NCBI GenBank assembly: GCA_026417495.1
Contig: JAOADD010000076.1
Coordinates: forward strand, 1 to 61,356
Length of the DNA stretch: 61,356 nt
Direction: 5' to 3'
Source of the DNA: Ignavibacteria bacterium
GTDB lineage: Bacteria > Bacteroidota > Ignavibacteria > Tepidaquicellales > Tepidaquicellaceae
Made by a program: the position numbers and the translations under genes. This document shows, piece after piece, positions 1 to 8,652 of the stretch. The notes beneath the pieces were generated by a model that saw only the letters and a program-made list of their open reading frames with translations, was not told where the DNA came from and did no database searches. Numbering within the stretch: position 1 is the stretch's first letter; each line of letters opens with the position of its first letter.

Positions 1-1
1 T

Positions 2-1633
2 GCACAGGTGGAACTTGTTCCCATTGGGCATCCTGTGTATGATTTTCTTAAAAGGGCAGATTTATATGGTTGGATTGAAGGGTATAATTCTTCTTCTTTG
101 CCATTATCAAGAAAGCAAGTTGCAGAATATATTCAATCAATTCAAGATTTAAAGAATAATGGGAATCTTGAAATGAGTTATATGGATAAAAAATTAATAA
201 ATGATTATATAGTTGAGTTTGGTTATGAAGTCTATAGAGATTTAAGAAATGTTGATGCTTTGTTTAAGGGAGGAAAAATTTTTAATAATGATAAACAGAA
301 ATTTTTATTCTATTATGTGGATTCAAATGCTACTTTATTTTGGGATATTAATGGTTGGTTGTCTCAGAGAAATTCGGATGGTGATTCTATTAAGGTTAAT
401 GCTATTGGGTTGGGTGAAATTGGTATGAGGTTTAGAGGTACTCTTTTTAATTCTGTTGGATATTATATCAGGTTTTCTAATGGGCAAAGACTATCAGGTA
501 AAAATAAAGATGTAGATTTTGCAAAAGTTACGAACCCTAAATGGAATGCAAATCATAAAATGAAAGATGAAGATGGAAATTTTGATAGTTATGAGGGATA
601 TTTAAGATATTCTACTAATTCTGAATGGCTTGCTCTTACAATAGGAAAAGAACAAATAACAGCAGGATTTGGTTATATAGATAAATTATTCTTATCGAAT
701 AATTCAGTACCATTTAGTTTTATAAGATTAGATTTAAAATATAAAAAGCTGCAATACTTTTTTTCTTATGGTAGTCTAAGAGGAGATTCTTTGGGTAGAG
801 AAATAGAGGCAAAAGGAATTGTTACTCATCGTTTGAATTTAAATTTGTTTGACATTTGGAAAATTGGTTTTTTTGAGTCATTAATTACAATTGATAGGCC
901 ATTTAATTTTACTTATTTAAATCCATTCAGTTTTATTCGTTCTGCTGACTATAGTGCTGGTGATGGACAATCAACTTTGAATAATGCTATTATAGGTTTT
1001 GATACAGAAGTGAAACCTTTTAAACGAGTTGCATTTCAAGGTACTATGTTGATAGATGATTTAGATTTTAAAACACTCTTTGATAATACTCGTAATGGAA
1101 AACCTGTTAATTCCAATAGATTTGCCTGGCAAGCTGGGATTATTTGGACTGATGGTTTCTGGGTACCAAACCTTACATTAGCTTTGGAATATACAAGACT
1201 TAACCCTTTTATTTATACGCATAGAACAAATAAATCTCAATATACACATTGGACTTTACCACTTGGGCATAATCTACAACCAAACTCTGATGAAATAGCT
1301 TTAAAAATTGATTATGATATTACTAATAGGTTGAATTTCAAAATAATATACCAAAAACAAAGACATGGGGAGGGGCTTGTGTTCAGTGGTGATACTTTGA
1401 AAATAAATTATGGTGGTACTTTAAATAGAGGTGATATGGATATATCAATAGATAATAAATTTTTACAAGGTAATAGGATAGATAAAGATATTATCACAAT
1501 GAGTTTAGTTTGGCAACCTATTAGACAGTTTTTTATTGAGGGGAATATAGTCTATAGATTTTTCAACTTAATTACAGATAGAAAAAAGTTAAGAGATTTA
1601 TATTGGTGGTTTACTGCAAGAATTGATTATTAA
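2..1633 (+). CDS. Wzi-like capsule assembly outer-membrane protein (5' partial)
   Basis: The reading frame is open to the left edge; the first two in-frame codons are Ala-Gln, then V-E-L-V-P. This looks like the end of a signal peptide (AxA/Q-type cut), so the signal peptide lies outside the window and the GTG at 8 is not the true start. The mature N-terminus (PIGHPVYDFLKRADLYG) and the many alternating aromatic/polar beta-strand segments ending in an aromatic residue (ARIDY at the C-terminus) match the Wzi/capsule-assembly beta-barrel family common in Bacteroidota. The expected role is an outer-membrane barrel involved in attaching or organising surface polysaccharide. The following genes (sugar transferase, O-antigen ligase) fit that role. 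Family assignment is by recognition of the N-terminal motif and overall composition, so it is moderately certain. Confidence 0.72.
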   Translation, partial: AQVELVPIGHPVYDFLKRADLYGWIEGYNSSSLPLSRKQVAEYIQSIQDLKNNGNLEMSYMDKKLINDYIVEFGYEVYRDLRNVDALFKGGKIFNNDKQKFLFYYVDSNATLFWDINGWLSQRNSDGDSIKVNAIGLGEIGMRFRGTLFNSVGYYIRFSNGQRLSGKNKDVDFAKVTNPKWNANHKMKDEDGNFDSYEGYLRYSTNSEWLALTIGKEQITAGFGYIDKLFLSNNSVPFSFIRLDLKYKKLQYFFSYGSLRGDSLGREIEAKGIVTHRLNLNLFDIWKIGFFESLITIDRPFNFTYLNPFSFIRSADYSAGDGQSTLNNAIIGFDTEVKPFKRVAFQGTMLIDDLDFKTLFDNTRNGKPVNSNRFAWQAGIIWTDGFWVPNLTLALEYTRLNPFIYTHRTNKSQYTHWTLPLGHNLQPNSDEIALKIDYDITNRLNFKIIYQKQRHGEGLVFSGDTLKINYGGTLNRGDMDISIDNKFLQGNRIDKDIITMSLVWQPIRQFFIEGNIVYRFFNLITDRKKLRDLYWWFTARIDY

Positions 1634-1850
1634 TTAAATAATGATTTTATATAATATTATATATTAACTTAAAACTGTGGAGGATAATAAAAATTATTAA
1701 TTAATAATTTTTTACAATATTCTTTTTTTAATGTCCGATAATACTAAATTGTATTTATAAACTTTATTTTTTTAAATGATTTTAGGATTAGGAATGTTTT
1801 TATTTATAATAATTCTATTGCATTTTGGGATATTAATTTTTAATTTTAAT

Positions 1851-1880
1851 TTAATTTCACTTGGCTGAGGGTGAAATTAA
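1851..1880 (+). promoter_or_regulatory. Perfect 10-bp inverted repeat in the leader of the sugar-transferase gene
   Basis: TTAATTTCAC (1851-1860) and GTGAAATTAA (1871-1880) are perfect reverse complements around the 10-nt loop TTGGCTGAGG. It lies 22 bp before the ATG at 1903. There is no T-run after it, so it is not a standard terminator. It could be an operator or an RNA hairpin in the leader. The surrounding gap 1634-1902 is otherwise very AT-rich, and I see no gene in it. Confidence 0.4.
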
Positions 1881-1902
1881 GGTTTCGTAATTAGTAGATT
1901 GT

Positions 1903-2982
1903 ATGTTGAAAGAACATTATAGACTTAAAAATGGGAGGGAAATCAAGGAGCGAGCTGAATTATTACTTAAATTGCTTCCAGAAGGTGTTTATCAATATTT
2001 AAGTGAAAATTGTGATCTAAATAATTCTGCAACAAGAATATTCGATAGTGAATCTATTTTTAATATAGATATAATTGAGAGGGAATTAAAATCAATTGTT
2101 AATATTACACGGGTAAATAATATTAGATATATTAATAAGTATTTCGAAGCAGTAAACAATAAATTATCTATAGGGGGCATTATTATAGGGTGTGTAGAAA
2201 CTTATGAGCAAAGGAAAAAAAGAATACTTAATAAGTATAATATAATCGTATCTTATCCATTATATGTTTTTGATTTTATAGTTAAAAGAGTTTTACCAAA
2301 ATTAAAAATTACAAGAAAAATTTATTTCTTGATTACACGAGGAAATAATAGAGCAATATCCAGAGTAGAAACTTACGGGAGATTAACTTCTTGTGGATTT
2401 GAATTCGTAAATGAAAGAGTAATAAATAACTTGTTATTTTTTACTTTTAAAAAAGTTAGCCCCCCTAAATATGATGTAGAACCTACTTACGGTATTATTG
2501 CAAAGCTAAAACGAATAGGTAAAGATGGCAAAATGATAACCGTCTATAAAATTCGAACGATGTATGCTTATTCAGAATATTTACAAGAAAAGATAGCAAA
2601 GGAGACTGAATTAGATATAGGTGGTAAATACAAAAATGATTATAGAAAAACACATTGGGGTAGACTTTTAAGAGCATTCTGGATAGATGAAATTCCTATG
2701 ATTTGGAATTGGATAAAAGGAGATCTAAAACTGGTCGGGGTGCGGCCCTTAAGTAAACAATATTTTGATTCATACGATCAAGATTTGAAAGAAAAAAGAA
2801 TAAAATATAAACCTGGTTTAATCCCACCTTTTTATGCAGACTTGCCAAAAACTTTAGATGATATAATGGAGTCTGAACGAAGGTACCTTTCTGCATATGA
2901 GAAAAATCCATTCAAAACTCAGTGGAAATACTTTTGGAAAGCAATATATAATATCCTTTTCAAGGATGTAAGAAGTCAATAA
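1903..2982 (+). CDS. Sugar transferase of the bacterial (WcaJ/PglC-like) family, divergent N-terminus
   Basis: The C-terminal half carries the bacterial sugar transferase signature: a KIRTM motif after a basic segment (GKMITVYKIRTM), then GRLLRAFWIDEIPMIWN, a GDLKLVGVRP motif and YKPGLIPPFY. These are the conserved elements of phosphoglycosyl transferases that put the first sugar phosphate on undecaprenyl phosphate to start polysaccharide synthesis. The N-terminal ~190 residues are not the usual multi-pass or CoA-binding-like domain and I do not recognise them; there is a weakly hydrophobic stretch near residue 120. The gene ends in a double stop (TAA TAA), and the next gene lies in the same frame directly behind it. 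Confidence 0.8.
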   Translation: MLKEHYRLKNGREIKERAELLLKLLPEGVYQYLSENCDLNNSATRIFDSESIFNIDIIERELKSIVNITRVNNIRYINKYFEAVNNKLSIGGIIIGCVETYEQRKKRILNKYNIIVSYPLYVFDFIVKRVLPKLKITRKIYFLITRGNNRAISRVETYGRLTSCGFEFVNERVINNLLFFTFKKVSPPKYDVEPTYGIIAKLKRIGKDGKMITVYKIRTMYAYSEYLQEKIAKETELDIGGKYKNDYRKTHWGRLLRAFWIDEIPMIWNWIKGDLKLVGVRPLSKQYFDSYDQDLKEKRIKYKPGLIPPFYADLPKTLDDIMESERRYLSAYEKNPFKTQWKYFWKAIYNILFKDVRSQ

Positions 2983-3153
2983 TAATTTTCTAATAAAATT
3001 ATTGAGATTATAGGATCTCCATTATCTAAAAATAATTTTCTAAGTTATTTAATATTCATTTTTTTATTTCTTTGTATTTTAATTGGAGGAATATCTAATT
3101 ATTATAGATATTCCTTCTTTTTAAAGATAGGGACGAATCTTATTTTACTGGTT

Positions 3154-4260
3154 TTGCTCACTATGCTTATTAGAAGGGATAATGTAAAAATTTTTAAAGA
3201 CAAATATTTTATTAAGTTATTTTACTTTTTAATAGCAATTGTAATATATTTTACCTTTACACTTTCGTACTCAATTGATGTTGGTTTCGGTTTGAAAAAA
3301 CTGACATATTTTTTTATTGGGAATTTCGTAGTAATATTTTGTACATATTATCTTTTTAATTATAAATTAGATTTCATTATTTCAAAAGGGATATACTTTC
3401 TTGCGATTGTTGGTTGCCTAACAGTACCTATAATAGTAGTCTTTTCCCCATTTGAATTTGGGACTACCTATAAATTTGATTTAACAAGGTGGAGCCATGT
3501 TTTTTATAGTAGATTTATTGGGAATATTTTTTTAATCTGGTTTATATTTTTGTTTGTTTATAATGATAGTTACTTCTTTAATAGGGAAAACAAAGTTGTT
3601 AATTATTATAATAGGTATAGTACACCCATTAATTGTCTTATAATTGTTATTCTCGCTTTGGGGATTTATCTTTCTGGTTCGAGAGCATCTATAATTTTTA
3701 TTCTTCTTATTGCAACTGCAATATTTATTTATACATCTTTTAAAAAACAATTAAAATCAAACAAAGTTATTTATTATATAATATTTGTTGGAACAATATT
3801 ATGTCTTGCATATTTTTTAAAAATTGGTGATGAAGTTATGAAGTTCAGATATGAGAGTTTTTTTGAATTAACCGATGATTTAACAAAAACTGAGGGTTCT
3901 GTTACAACTAGGTTAGCATTGAAGGAAGTAGCCATAGAAATGTTTTTGGAAAAACCATTTTTTGGATATGGTCTTGGAAGTTTCTATTCATATAAAAGTG
4001 AGGAGTATATAAAAATTGCAAAATATCCACATAACATTTTCCTGGAAGCAGGTGCGGAATTGGGTATACTAGGAGTTTTCGTTATTCTCATTCTGATAAT
4101 TTTAATTCTTAAAAATTCGTATAAAATTTCGATTTATTTATTTTTTTATTTTCTATATCCTTTAGGGCTCGCATTATTTTCGAAAGATATTTCAACGCAA
4201 ACTCTTTTATGGACAGGTCTTGCATTTATTTTTATCAGAGGGAAAAAACTTGATACTTGA
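3154..4260 (+). CDS. O-antigen ligase/polymerase-like membrane protein (start uncertain)
   Basis: This is a multi-pass membrane protein with the Wzy_C/WaaL-type loop signature YPHNIFLEAGAELGILG near the C-terminus and an early LSYSIDVGFGLKKL segment typical of O-antigen ligases. It likely joins or polymerises glycan repeat units at the periplasmic face. The first usual start is TTG at 3154, but the same frame is open back to 2986 and encodes two more hydrophobic segments (LSYLIFIFLFLCILIGG and LILLVLL) that family members normally have. No ATG, GTG or TTG lies in that extension, so a rare start (ATT at 2998 or 3001, or ATA at 3010) is possible. The upstream neighbour is a sugar transferase in the same frame. 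Confidence 0.78.
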   Translation: MLTMLIRRDNVKIFKDKYFIKLFYFLIAIVIYFTFTLSYSIDVGFGLKKLTYFFIGNFVVIFCTYYLFNYKLDFIISKGIYFLAIVGCLTVPIIVVFSPFEFGTTYKFDLTRWSHVFYSRFIGNIFLIWFIFLFVYNDSYFFNRENKVVNYYNRYSTPINCLIIVILALGIYLSGSRASIIFILLIATAIFIYTSFKKQLKSNKVIYYIIFVGTILCLAYFLKIGDEVMKFRYESFFELTDDLTKTEGSVTTRLALKEVAIEMFLEKPFFGYGLGSFYSYKSEEYIKIAKYPHNIFLEAGAELGILGVFVILILIILILKNSYKISIYLFFYFLYPLGLALFSKDISTQTLLWTGLAFIFIRGKKLDT

Positions 4261-4329
4261 TATAATTGTTTCTTTAAATAATTTTTGTTTTAGATTTAAA
4301 TATTACTCCTTAATTTATAAATTAAGAAT

Positions 4330-5331
4330 ATGAAACTAATTGACAACAAAGATATTCATGATCCAACAATAAATTTAGCACTTGAAGAATACTGTGTTAG
4401 GAATTTGGATTTTGAAAATGAAGAATACTTGTTATTCTATATTAATGATCCTTCAATAATTATTGGAAAACATCAAAACACAATTGAGGAAATTAACAAG
4501 AAGTATGTCGATGAAAAAAATATTATTGTTGTCAGAAGAATTTCAGGAGGTGGTGCTGTTTATCACGATAGAGGAAATTTAAATTTTAGCTTTTTAACCA
4601 AACACTCTGATGATAGTGTGAATAATTTTAAAAAGTTTACACAACCTATAGTTGATACGTTAAGAAAGTTAGGAGTAAATGCGGAGCTATCGGGTAGAAA
4701 TGATATTACTGTTGATGGTAGAAAGGTTTCAGGTAATGCTCAGTTTACAAACACGAAGACGATGTTTTCTCATGGAACTATTCTTTTCAATTCCAATTTG
4801 GATGATGTGGTTGAAGCATTAAATGTAAAAATTGATAAAATTGAAAGTAAGGGGATTAAATCTGTTAGAAGCAGAGTTGCAAACATTTCTGAATTTTTAA
4901 AAGAACCAATGACAATATATGACCTGAAGCAAAAAATTATTGAGAATATATTTAAAGATTACGATGATATTCCTGTTTTGAAATTAACTGACAAACAATG
5001 GCAACAAGTTTACGATCTTTCAGAGAACAAATATAAAACGTGGGAATGGAATTATGGAAGATCACCTGAATTTAATATGCAAAGAGTGTTCAGATTTCCT
5101 TTTGGACAAATTGATGCAAGAATTTTTGTAAGAGATGGAATAATAAAAGAGATAAAATTTTATGGTGACTATTTAGCTTATGGTGATAGTGAAGATTTAG
5201 AGGATATTCTAAAAGAAACAAGATTTGATTACGAACATATATATTCAAAATTAAAAAACTTAAATTTATCTAATTATTTTGGTGAAATTACATCAGAAGA
5301 GTTTTCAGATTGGCTTGTTAGAGGTAAATAA
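4330..5331 (+). CDS. lplA: Lipoate--protein ligase
   Basis: Activates lipoate with ATP and attaches it to lysines of 2-oxoacid dehydrogenase E2 subunits and GcvH. The biotin/lipoate ligase fold signatures are clear: RRISGGGAVYHDRGNLNFSF near residues 72-91 binds lipoyl-AMP, and GRKVSGNAQ near 130 carries the active-site lysine. HGTILFN follows. The length (333 aa) and the extra C-terminal domain fit LplA rather than LipB or the short LplJ-like forms. It has its own AT-rich leader and no Shine-Dalgarno. The M42 peptidase begins 25 bp downstream in the same direction. Confidence 0.93.
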   Translation: MKLIDNKDIHDPTINLALEEYCVRNLDFENEEYLLFYINDPSIIIGKHQNTIEEINKKYVDEKNIIVVRRISGGGAVYHDRGNLNFSFLTKHSDDSVNNFKKFTQPIVDTLRKLGVNAELSGRNDITVDGRKVSGNAQFTNTKTMFSHGTILFNSNLDDVVEALNVKIDKIESKGIKSVRSRVANISEFLKEPMTIYDLKQKIIENIFKDYDDIPVLKLTDKQWQQVYDLSENKYKTWEWNYGRSPEFNMQRVFRFPFGQIDARIFVRDGIIKEIKFYGDYLAYGDSEDLEDILKETRFDYEHIYSKLKNLNLSNYFGEITSEEFSDWLVRGK

Positions 5332-5356
5332 TTTTATTAATTAAAATTTATTCGTA

Positions 5357-6427
5357 ATGAGAAAAGAAAGTTTAGATTTTTTAGAAAAATATATAAATAC
5401 ACCTTCACCTACAGGTTTTGAGACTGAAGGACAAAAAGTTTGGCTCGATTATTTGAAGCCTTATATAGATACATATTTCACTGATGTCTATGGTAGTGTT
5501 GCAGGAATTATTAATCCAGAAGCATCTTATAAAGTTGTTATAGAAGCTCATGCTGATGAAATATCATGGTTTGTAAGTTATATTACAGATGACGGTTATA
5601 TTTATTTAAAAAGGAATGGTGGAGTAGACCATCAAATATCCCCTTCAAAAAGGGTAAATATTCACACAGAAAAGGGCATAGTAAAAGCGGTTTTTGGTTG
5701 GCCTGCAATTCACACAAGACAAAAAGACAAAGAAGAGCAACCGAGTGTTAAAAATCTTTTTCTTGATTGTGGATGTAGTTCAAAAAAAGAAGTCGAAAAA
5801 CTTGGTGTTCATGTGGGTTGTGTTGTAACTTATGAAGATGAGATGATTATTTTGAATAAAAAATATATTGTTGGTAGAGCATTAGATAACAGAATTGGTG
5901 GTTTTATTATCGCAGAGGTTGCGAGGTTATTGAAAGAAAAAAAGAAGAAATTGCCCTTTGGATTATATATAGTCAATGCTGTGCAAGAAGAAATTGGTTT
6001 AAGGGGAGCAGAAATGATTTCTCGAAGAATTAAACCTAATGTTGCAATTGTTACTGATGTAATTCATGATTCCAATGCTCCGATGTACGACAAAAAATTA
6101 GAAGGGGATATTAAATGTGGAAAGGGGCCTGTGTTTACTTATGGACCAGCTGTGCAGAATAATCTTTTAAAAAAGATGATTAATGTGGCAAAAAGAAAAA
6201 AGATTCCATATCAATTAGATACTGTTACTCGAAGTACAGGAACAGATACTGATGCATTCGCATATTCTGGTGATGGAGTTGCATCGGCTTTAATTTCAAC
6301 ACCATTGAAATATATGCACACAACAGTAGAAATGGTAAATATTAATGATGTAGACAATGCTATTGAATTGATTTATGAAGTCTTATTGTCAATAAAATCA
6401 GGAGAAGATTTTAGGTATATTAAATAA
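5357..6427 (+). CDS. M42-family zinc aminopeptidase (glutamyl/deblocking aminopeptidase type)
   Basis: Cytoplasmic di-zinc aminopeptidase of the M42 family (PepA/FrvX/YsdC type), which trims N-terminal residues from peptides and usually forms a large dodecameric shell. The metal and catalytic residues are visible: H65 and D67 in EAHADEI, D177 in ALDNR, the EE pair E211-E212 in VQEEIGLRG, D234 in TDVIHD and H321 in MHTTVEM. The length (356 aa) is normal and there is no signal peptide. These enzymes are often annotated as endoglucanase or cellulase M by old homology; nothing here suggests a glycosidase. Confidence 0.9.
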   Translation: MRKESLDFLEKYINTPSPTGFETEGQKVWLDYLKPYIDTYFTDVYGSVAGIINPEASYKVVIEAHADEISWFVSYITDDGYIYLKRNGGVDHQISPSKRVNIHTEKGIVKAVFGWPAIHTRQKDKEEQPSVKNLFLDCGCSSKKEVEKLGVHVGCVVTYEDEMIILNKKYIVGRALDNRIGGFIIAEVARLLKEKKKKLPFGLYIVNAVQEEIGLRGAEMISRRIKPNVAIVTDVIHDSNAPMYDKKLEGDIKCGKGPVFTYGPAVQNNLLKKMINVAKRKKIPYQLDTVTRSTGTDTDAFAYSGDGVASALISTPLKYMHTTVEMVNINDVDNAIELIYEVLLSIKSGEDFRYIK

Positions 6428-6513
6428 TTTAGATTTGCCATCTGAACTTTTGAGTGATTAAAAATACAATAAAAACTCATATATTTTTTGACAAAATTTT
6501 TGTATTTTTAATT

Positions 6514-6586
<73 letters not shown>

Positions 6587-6596
6587 CGAAAATTAG

Positions 6597-6619
6597 AACC
6601 GTTACTTAACGGTTTTTTT
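6597..6619 (+). terminator. Rho-independent terminator after tRNA-Lys
   Basis: Perfect stem AACCGTT (6597-6603), loop ACTT, AACGGTT (6608-6614), followed by a T-run to 6619. It lies 10 nt after the tRNA and before the next gene. Confidence 0.85.
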
Positions 6620-6677
6620 ATTTATATATTAGGAACTACTTTAGTAACTTGTTTGTATAAAATAAAAAAACATAAGT

Positions 6678-7256
6678 ATGAAAAGAATTTTATTATTTTT
6701 TCTAATTATTTTTTCAACAATTGTATATGCACAAAAAGGTGAATTTATTTCTGTTAGTACGGTTTTTTCAGGAAATGATGCATGGAAAAATTGGAATGTT
6801 AAGTTACTTAATGATTATGGGAGTTTCAATACTTTATTTTCAGGGGAAGGAGCATGGAAGGACTGGAGAGTTTATTTAGGAGGAGAGAGTGGTACAATTA
6901 GTACTGTTTATTCAGGAGATGATGCTTGGAAATACTGGCGATTTGATTTCGGAAATTATTCGGGAACAATTAAAACTGTTTTTTCTGGAAATGATGCTTG
7001 GAAGGATTGGGAAGTTTCAGATAGGAACATTACTTTGAGGGTTAGTACTGTATTCACAGGTGATGATGCGTGGAAAGATTGGAGAATCACGGGAAAAAAT
7101 GGCGATATTAGAATTAGAACCAGATTCTCTGGAAAAGATGCATATAGAGATTGGGACATCGATGACAATATGGAAAGTGAAAATATTTATATTAAATTTG
7201 CAGCTATCTTTGCGTGCATTTTTTCAGGTATATATAACAATGTAAACCTGAAATGA
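6678..7256 (+). CDS. Exported protein with six exact-period 24-residue WKDW repeats
   Basis: I do not recognise a named family. A Sec signal peptide is clear: MKRILLFFLIIFSTIVYAQ, with cleavage likely after Ala18. The mature protein is almost entirely six tandem repeats of 24 residues with consensus T-I-x-T-V-F-S-G-x-D-A-W-K-D-W-x-V/I plus a turn rich in Gly, Asn and Asp. The first aromatic of the motif is at residues 36, 60, 84, 108, 132 and 156 (Tyr in the last), with no insertions. Each unit looks like a beta-hairpin, so a closed beta structure or beta-solenoid is plausible. A short hydrophobic tail (IYIKFAAIFACIFSGIY) ends the protein. It is flanked by terminators on both sides, so it is probably transcribed alone. 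Confidence 0.85.
   Translation: MKRILLFFLIIFSTIVYAQKGEFISVSTVFSGNDAWKNWNVKLLNDYGSFNTLFSGEGAWKDWRVYLGGESGTISTVYSGDDAWKYWRFDFGNYSGTIKTVFSGNDAWKDWEVSDRNITLRVSTVFTGDDAWKDWRITGKNGDIRIRTRFSGKDAYRDWDIDDNMESENIYIKFAAIFACIFSGIYNNVNLK
6750..7181 (+). repeat. Six tandem 72-bp coding repeats
   Basis: Residues 25-168 of the exported protein are six units of exactly 24 codons. The peptide pattern is strongly kept (GNDAWKNW, GEGAWKDW, GDDAWKYW, GNDAWKDW, GDDAWKDW, GKDAYRDW), whereas third-codon positions have drifted. This points to old duplications held by selection on the protein rather than a recent DNA expansion. Confidence 0.9.
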
Positions 7257-7283
7257 TACTGTTTTAAAAAAGTTTTTTTGATA

Positions 7284-7310
7284 AAAACGCAGGTTATACC
7301 TGCGTTTTTT
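7284..7310 (+). terminator. Strong rho-independent terminator
   Basis: Stem AAAACGCAGGT (7284-7294), 3-nt loop TAT, ACCTGCGTTTT (7298-7308), running into a T-tract. It sits 28 bp past the stop codon of the repeat protein. Confidence 0.92.
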
Positions 7311-7422
7311 GTTTTAGTAATGCATTCGCTTTAAAATTATGAAAATTTCTCTTCATTCGTTTATGTATTGGAAAAAAAACATAAATGATTATATTTATAT
7401 TATAATGATATATTTATAAAAG

Positions 7423-8148
7423 ATGATCAGTAAGGATGAAATATTGCAAATACTAAGCAAAGATAAGTTAAGAAATATAAATTTAATAAATTTTATTTTA
7501 GATTATGGAATTGAAGAAATTAGGAAGATTGGAAATACATATTTAATTAAAAGTACTAGTGATAAACAGTGGATTTATTTTTTTTATGAGTCTGAACCTA
7601 ACGAACAAGAATTTAAGAATTTAATTACAAACTTGAAAGATGGAGATAGTCATTTTGCGGTTCTTGAGGATTGGATGGTAGATATTATTCAGAGCAACTG
7701 TAAAGTTATATGGCATTTATCAGGACTTCAATTATACTTTCCTGAAGAAATTCAACCAAAAGAAGTAAAACATATAATAAAAGATTTATCCATTAAAGAT
7801 GCAAAGTACATATTTGAGCATTCAGATTATAAAAAATACATTTCACTTCAGTATATTGAGGATAGAATAAAACGAGGTATAGCACTTGGTTTATATGATA
7901 GAGGTGGACTTATAGCTTGGATTTTAACTCATGATGACGGAGCGATGGGTTTTTTAAATGTTCTACCTGAATTTAGACGAAAAGGATATGGTACTGAAAT
8001 AACTTCTGCCTTGATAAATAGAATTCGAGAAAAAGGTGGTATACCTTTTGTACATGTTGAAAGAGATAATGTTAAGCCAATGAACCTTGCTTTAAAAATG
8101 GGATTTAAAGTTCATAGAAATGTAAATTGGTTAAGAATACAAAATTAA
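7423..8148 (+). CDS. GNAT-family N-acyltransferase with N-terminal FR47/GLYAT-like half
   Basis: The C-terminal ~100 residues are a GNAT acetyltransferase. The acyl-CoA binding motif is PEFRRKGYGTEITSALI, preceded by a beta-bulge strand (GAMGFLNVLPEF) and followed by HVERDNVKPMNLALKMGFK, the usual end of the fold. The first ~130 residues resemble the degenerate GNAT half seen in FR47/glycine-N-acyltransferase-like proteins (241 aa total, about twice a single GNAT). The substrate is unknown. mscL begins 15 bp downstream, so the two may share a transcript. Confidence 0.82.
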   Translation: MISKDEILQILSKDKLRNINLINFILDYGIEEIRKIGNTYLIKSTSDKQWIYFFYESEPNEQEFKNLITNLKDGDSHFAVLEDWMVDIIQSNCKVIWHLSGLQLYFPEEIQPKEVKHIIKDLSIKDAKYIFEHSDYKKYISLQYIEDRIKRGIALGLYDRGGLIAWILTHDDGAMGFLNVLPEFRRKGYGTEITSALINRIREKGGIPFVHVERDNVKPMNLALKMGFKVHRNVNWLRIQN

Positions 8149-8163
8149 TTAAATTAAAAAAAT

Positions 8164-8589
8164 ATGGGATTAATCAAAGAATTCAAAGAATTTGCAGTTA
8201 AAGGTAATGCGTTTGATTTAGCAGTTGGTGTTATTATTGGTGCAGCTTTCGGTAAAATTGTTTCTTCAATTGTAACCGATTTGTTAATGCCACCTATTGG
8301 TTTATTGTTTGGAGGTGTGAATTTTGCTGATTTGAAAATTATTTTAAAACAAGCGGTAATTGATAATTCAGGTAAAGTAATATCATCTCCTGTCTCTATC
8401 AATATTGGCAATTTTATTCAAGTATCAGTTGATTTTATCATTATTGCTTTTGTATTATTTCTTGTTATTAAAGGGATGAACAGGTTTCTTAAAAAGAAAG
8501 AGGAAGAAAAACCACCATTTAAAGTTGAACCTCCAAGACAAGAAGTTTTGCTTGAAGAAATTAGAGATATTCTAAAAGAAAAGAAATAA
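8164..8589 (+). CDS. mscL: Large-conductance mechanosensitive channel MscL
   Basis: Inner-membrane homopentameric pore that opens under high membrane tension to release solutes after osmotic downshock. The N-terminal amphipathic helix and first membrane helix are classic: MGLIKEFKEFAVKGNAFDLA followed by VGVIIGAAFGKIVSSIVTDLLMPPIG. A second membrane helix (VDFIIIAFVLFLVIKGMNRF) is followed by a charged cytoplasmic helix ending in EEIRDILKE. The length (141 aa) is typical. Confidence 0.97.
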   Translation: MGLIKEFKEFAVKGNAFDLAVGVIIGAAFGKIVSSIVTDLLMPPIGLLFGGVNFADLKIILKQAVIDNSGKVISSPVSINIGNFIQVSVDFIIIAFVLFLVIKGMNRFLKKKEEEKPPFKVEPPRQEVLLEEIRDILKEKK

Positions 8590-8652
8590 GAGACTATTAT
8601 TTAAATGTATTTATTTTTATATACTGTTTTATTAGGTTTATAAAAATAATTT

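Noticed and set aside
1861-1880. CTGAG in the hairpin loop, as in a TPP riboswitch
   Set aside because: The other conserved riboswitch boxes (GGGGTGC-like and ACCTGA-like) are absent and the downstream gene is not thiamin related.
5357-6427. Endoglucanase/cellulase annotation of the M42 protein
   Set aside because: All five metal and catalytic residues of M42 aminopeptidases are present and there are no glycosidase motifs.
6488-6508. TTGACA before tRNA-Lys as a promoter
   Set aside because: No -10 element lies at proper spacing before the tRNA start, so I cannot support it.
6750-7181. Direct repeats of 72 bp that could be mistaken for a CRISPR array
   Set aside because: They lie inside one reading frame, are not identical at DNA level, have no spacers and keep a peptide motif, so they are protein repeats.
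7311-7422. A 26-codon ORF (ATG near 7339)
   Set aside because: Too short and low complexity, with no ribosome site; treated as intergenic.
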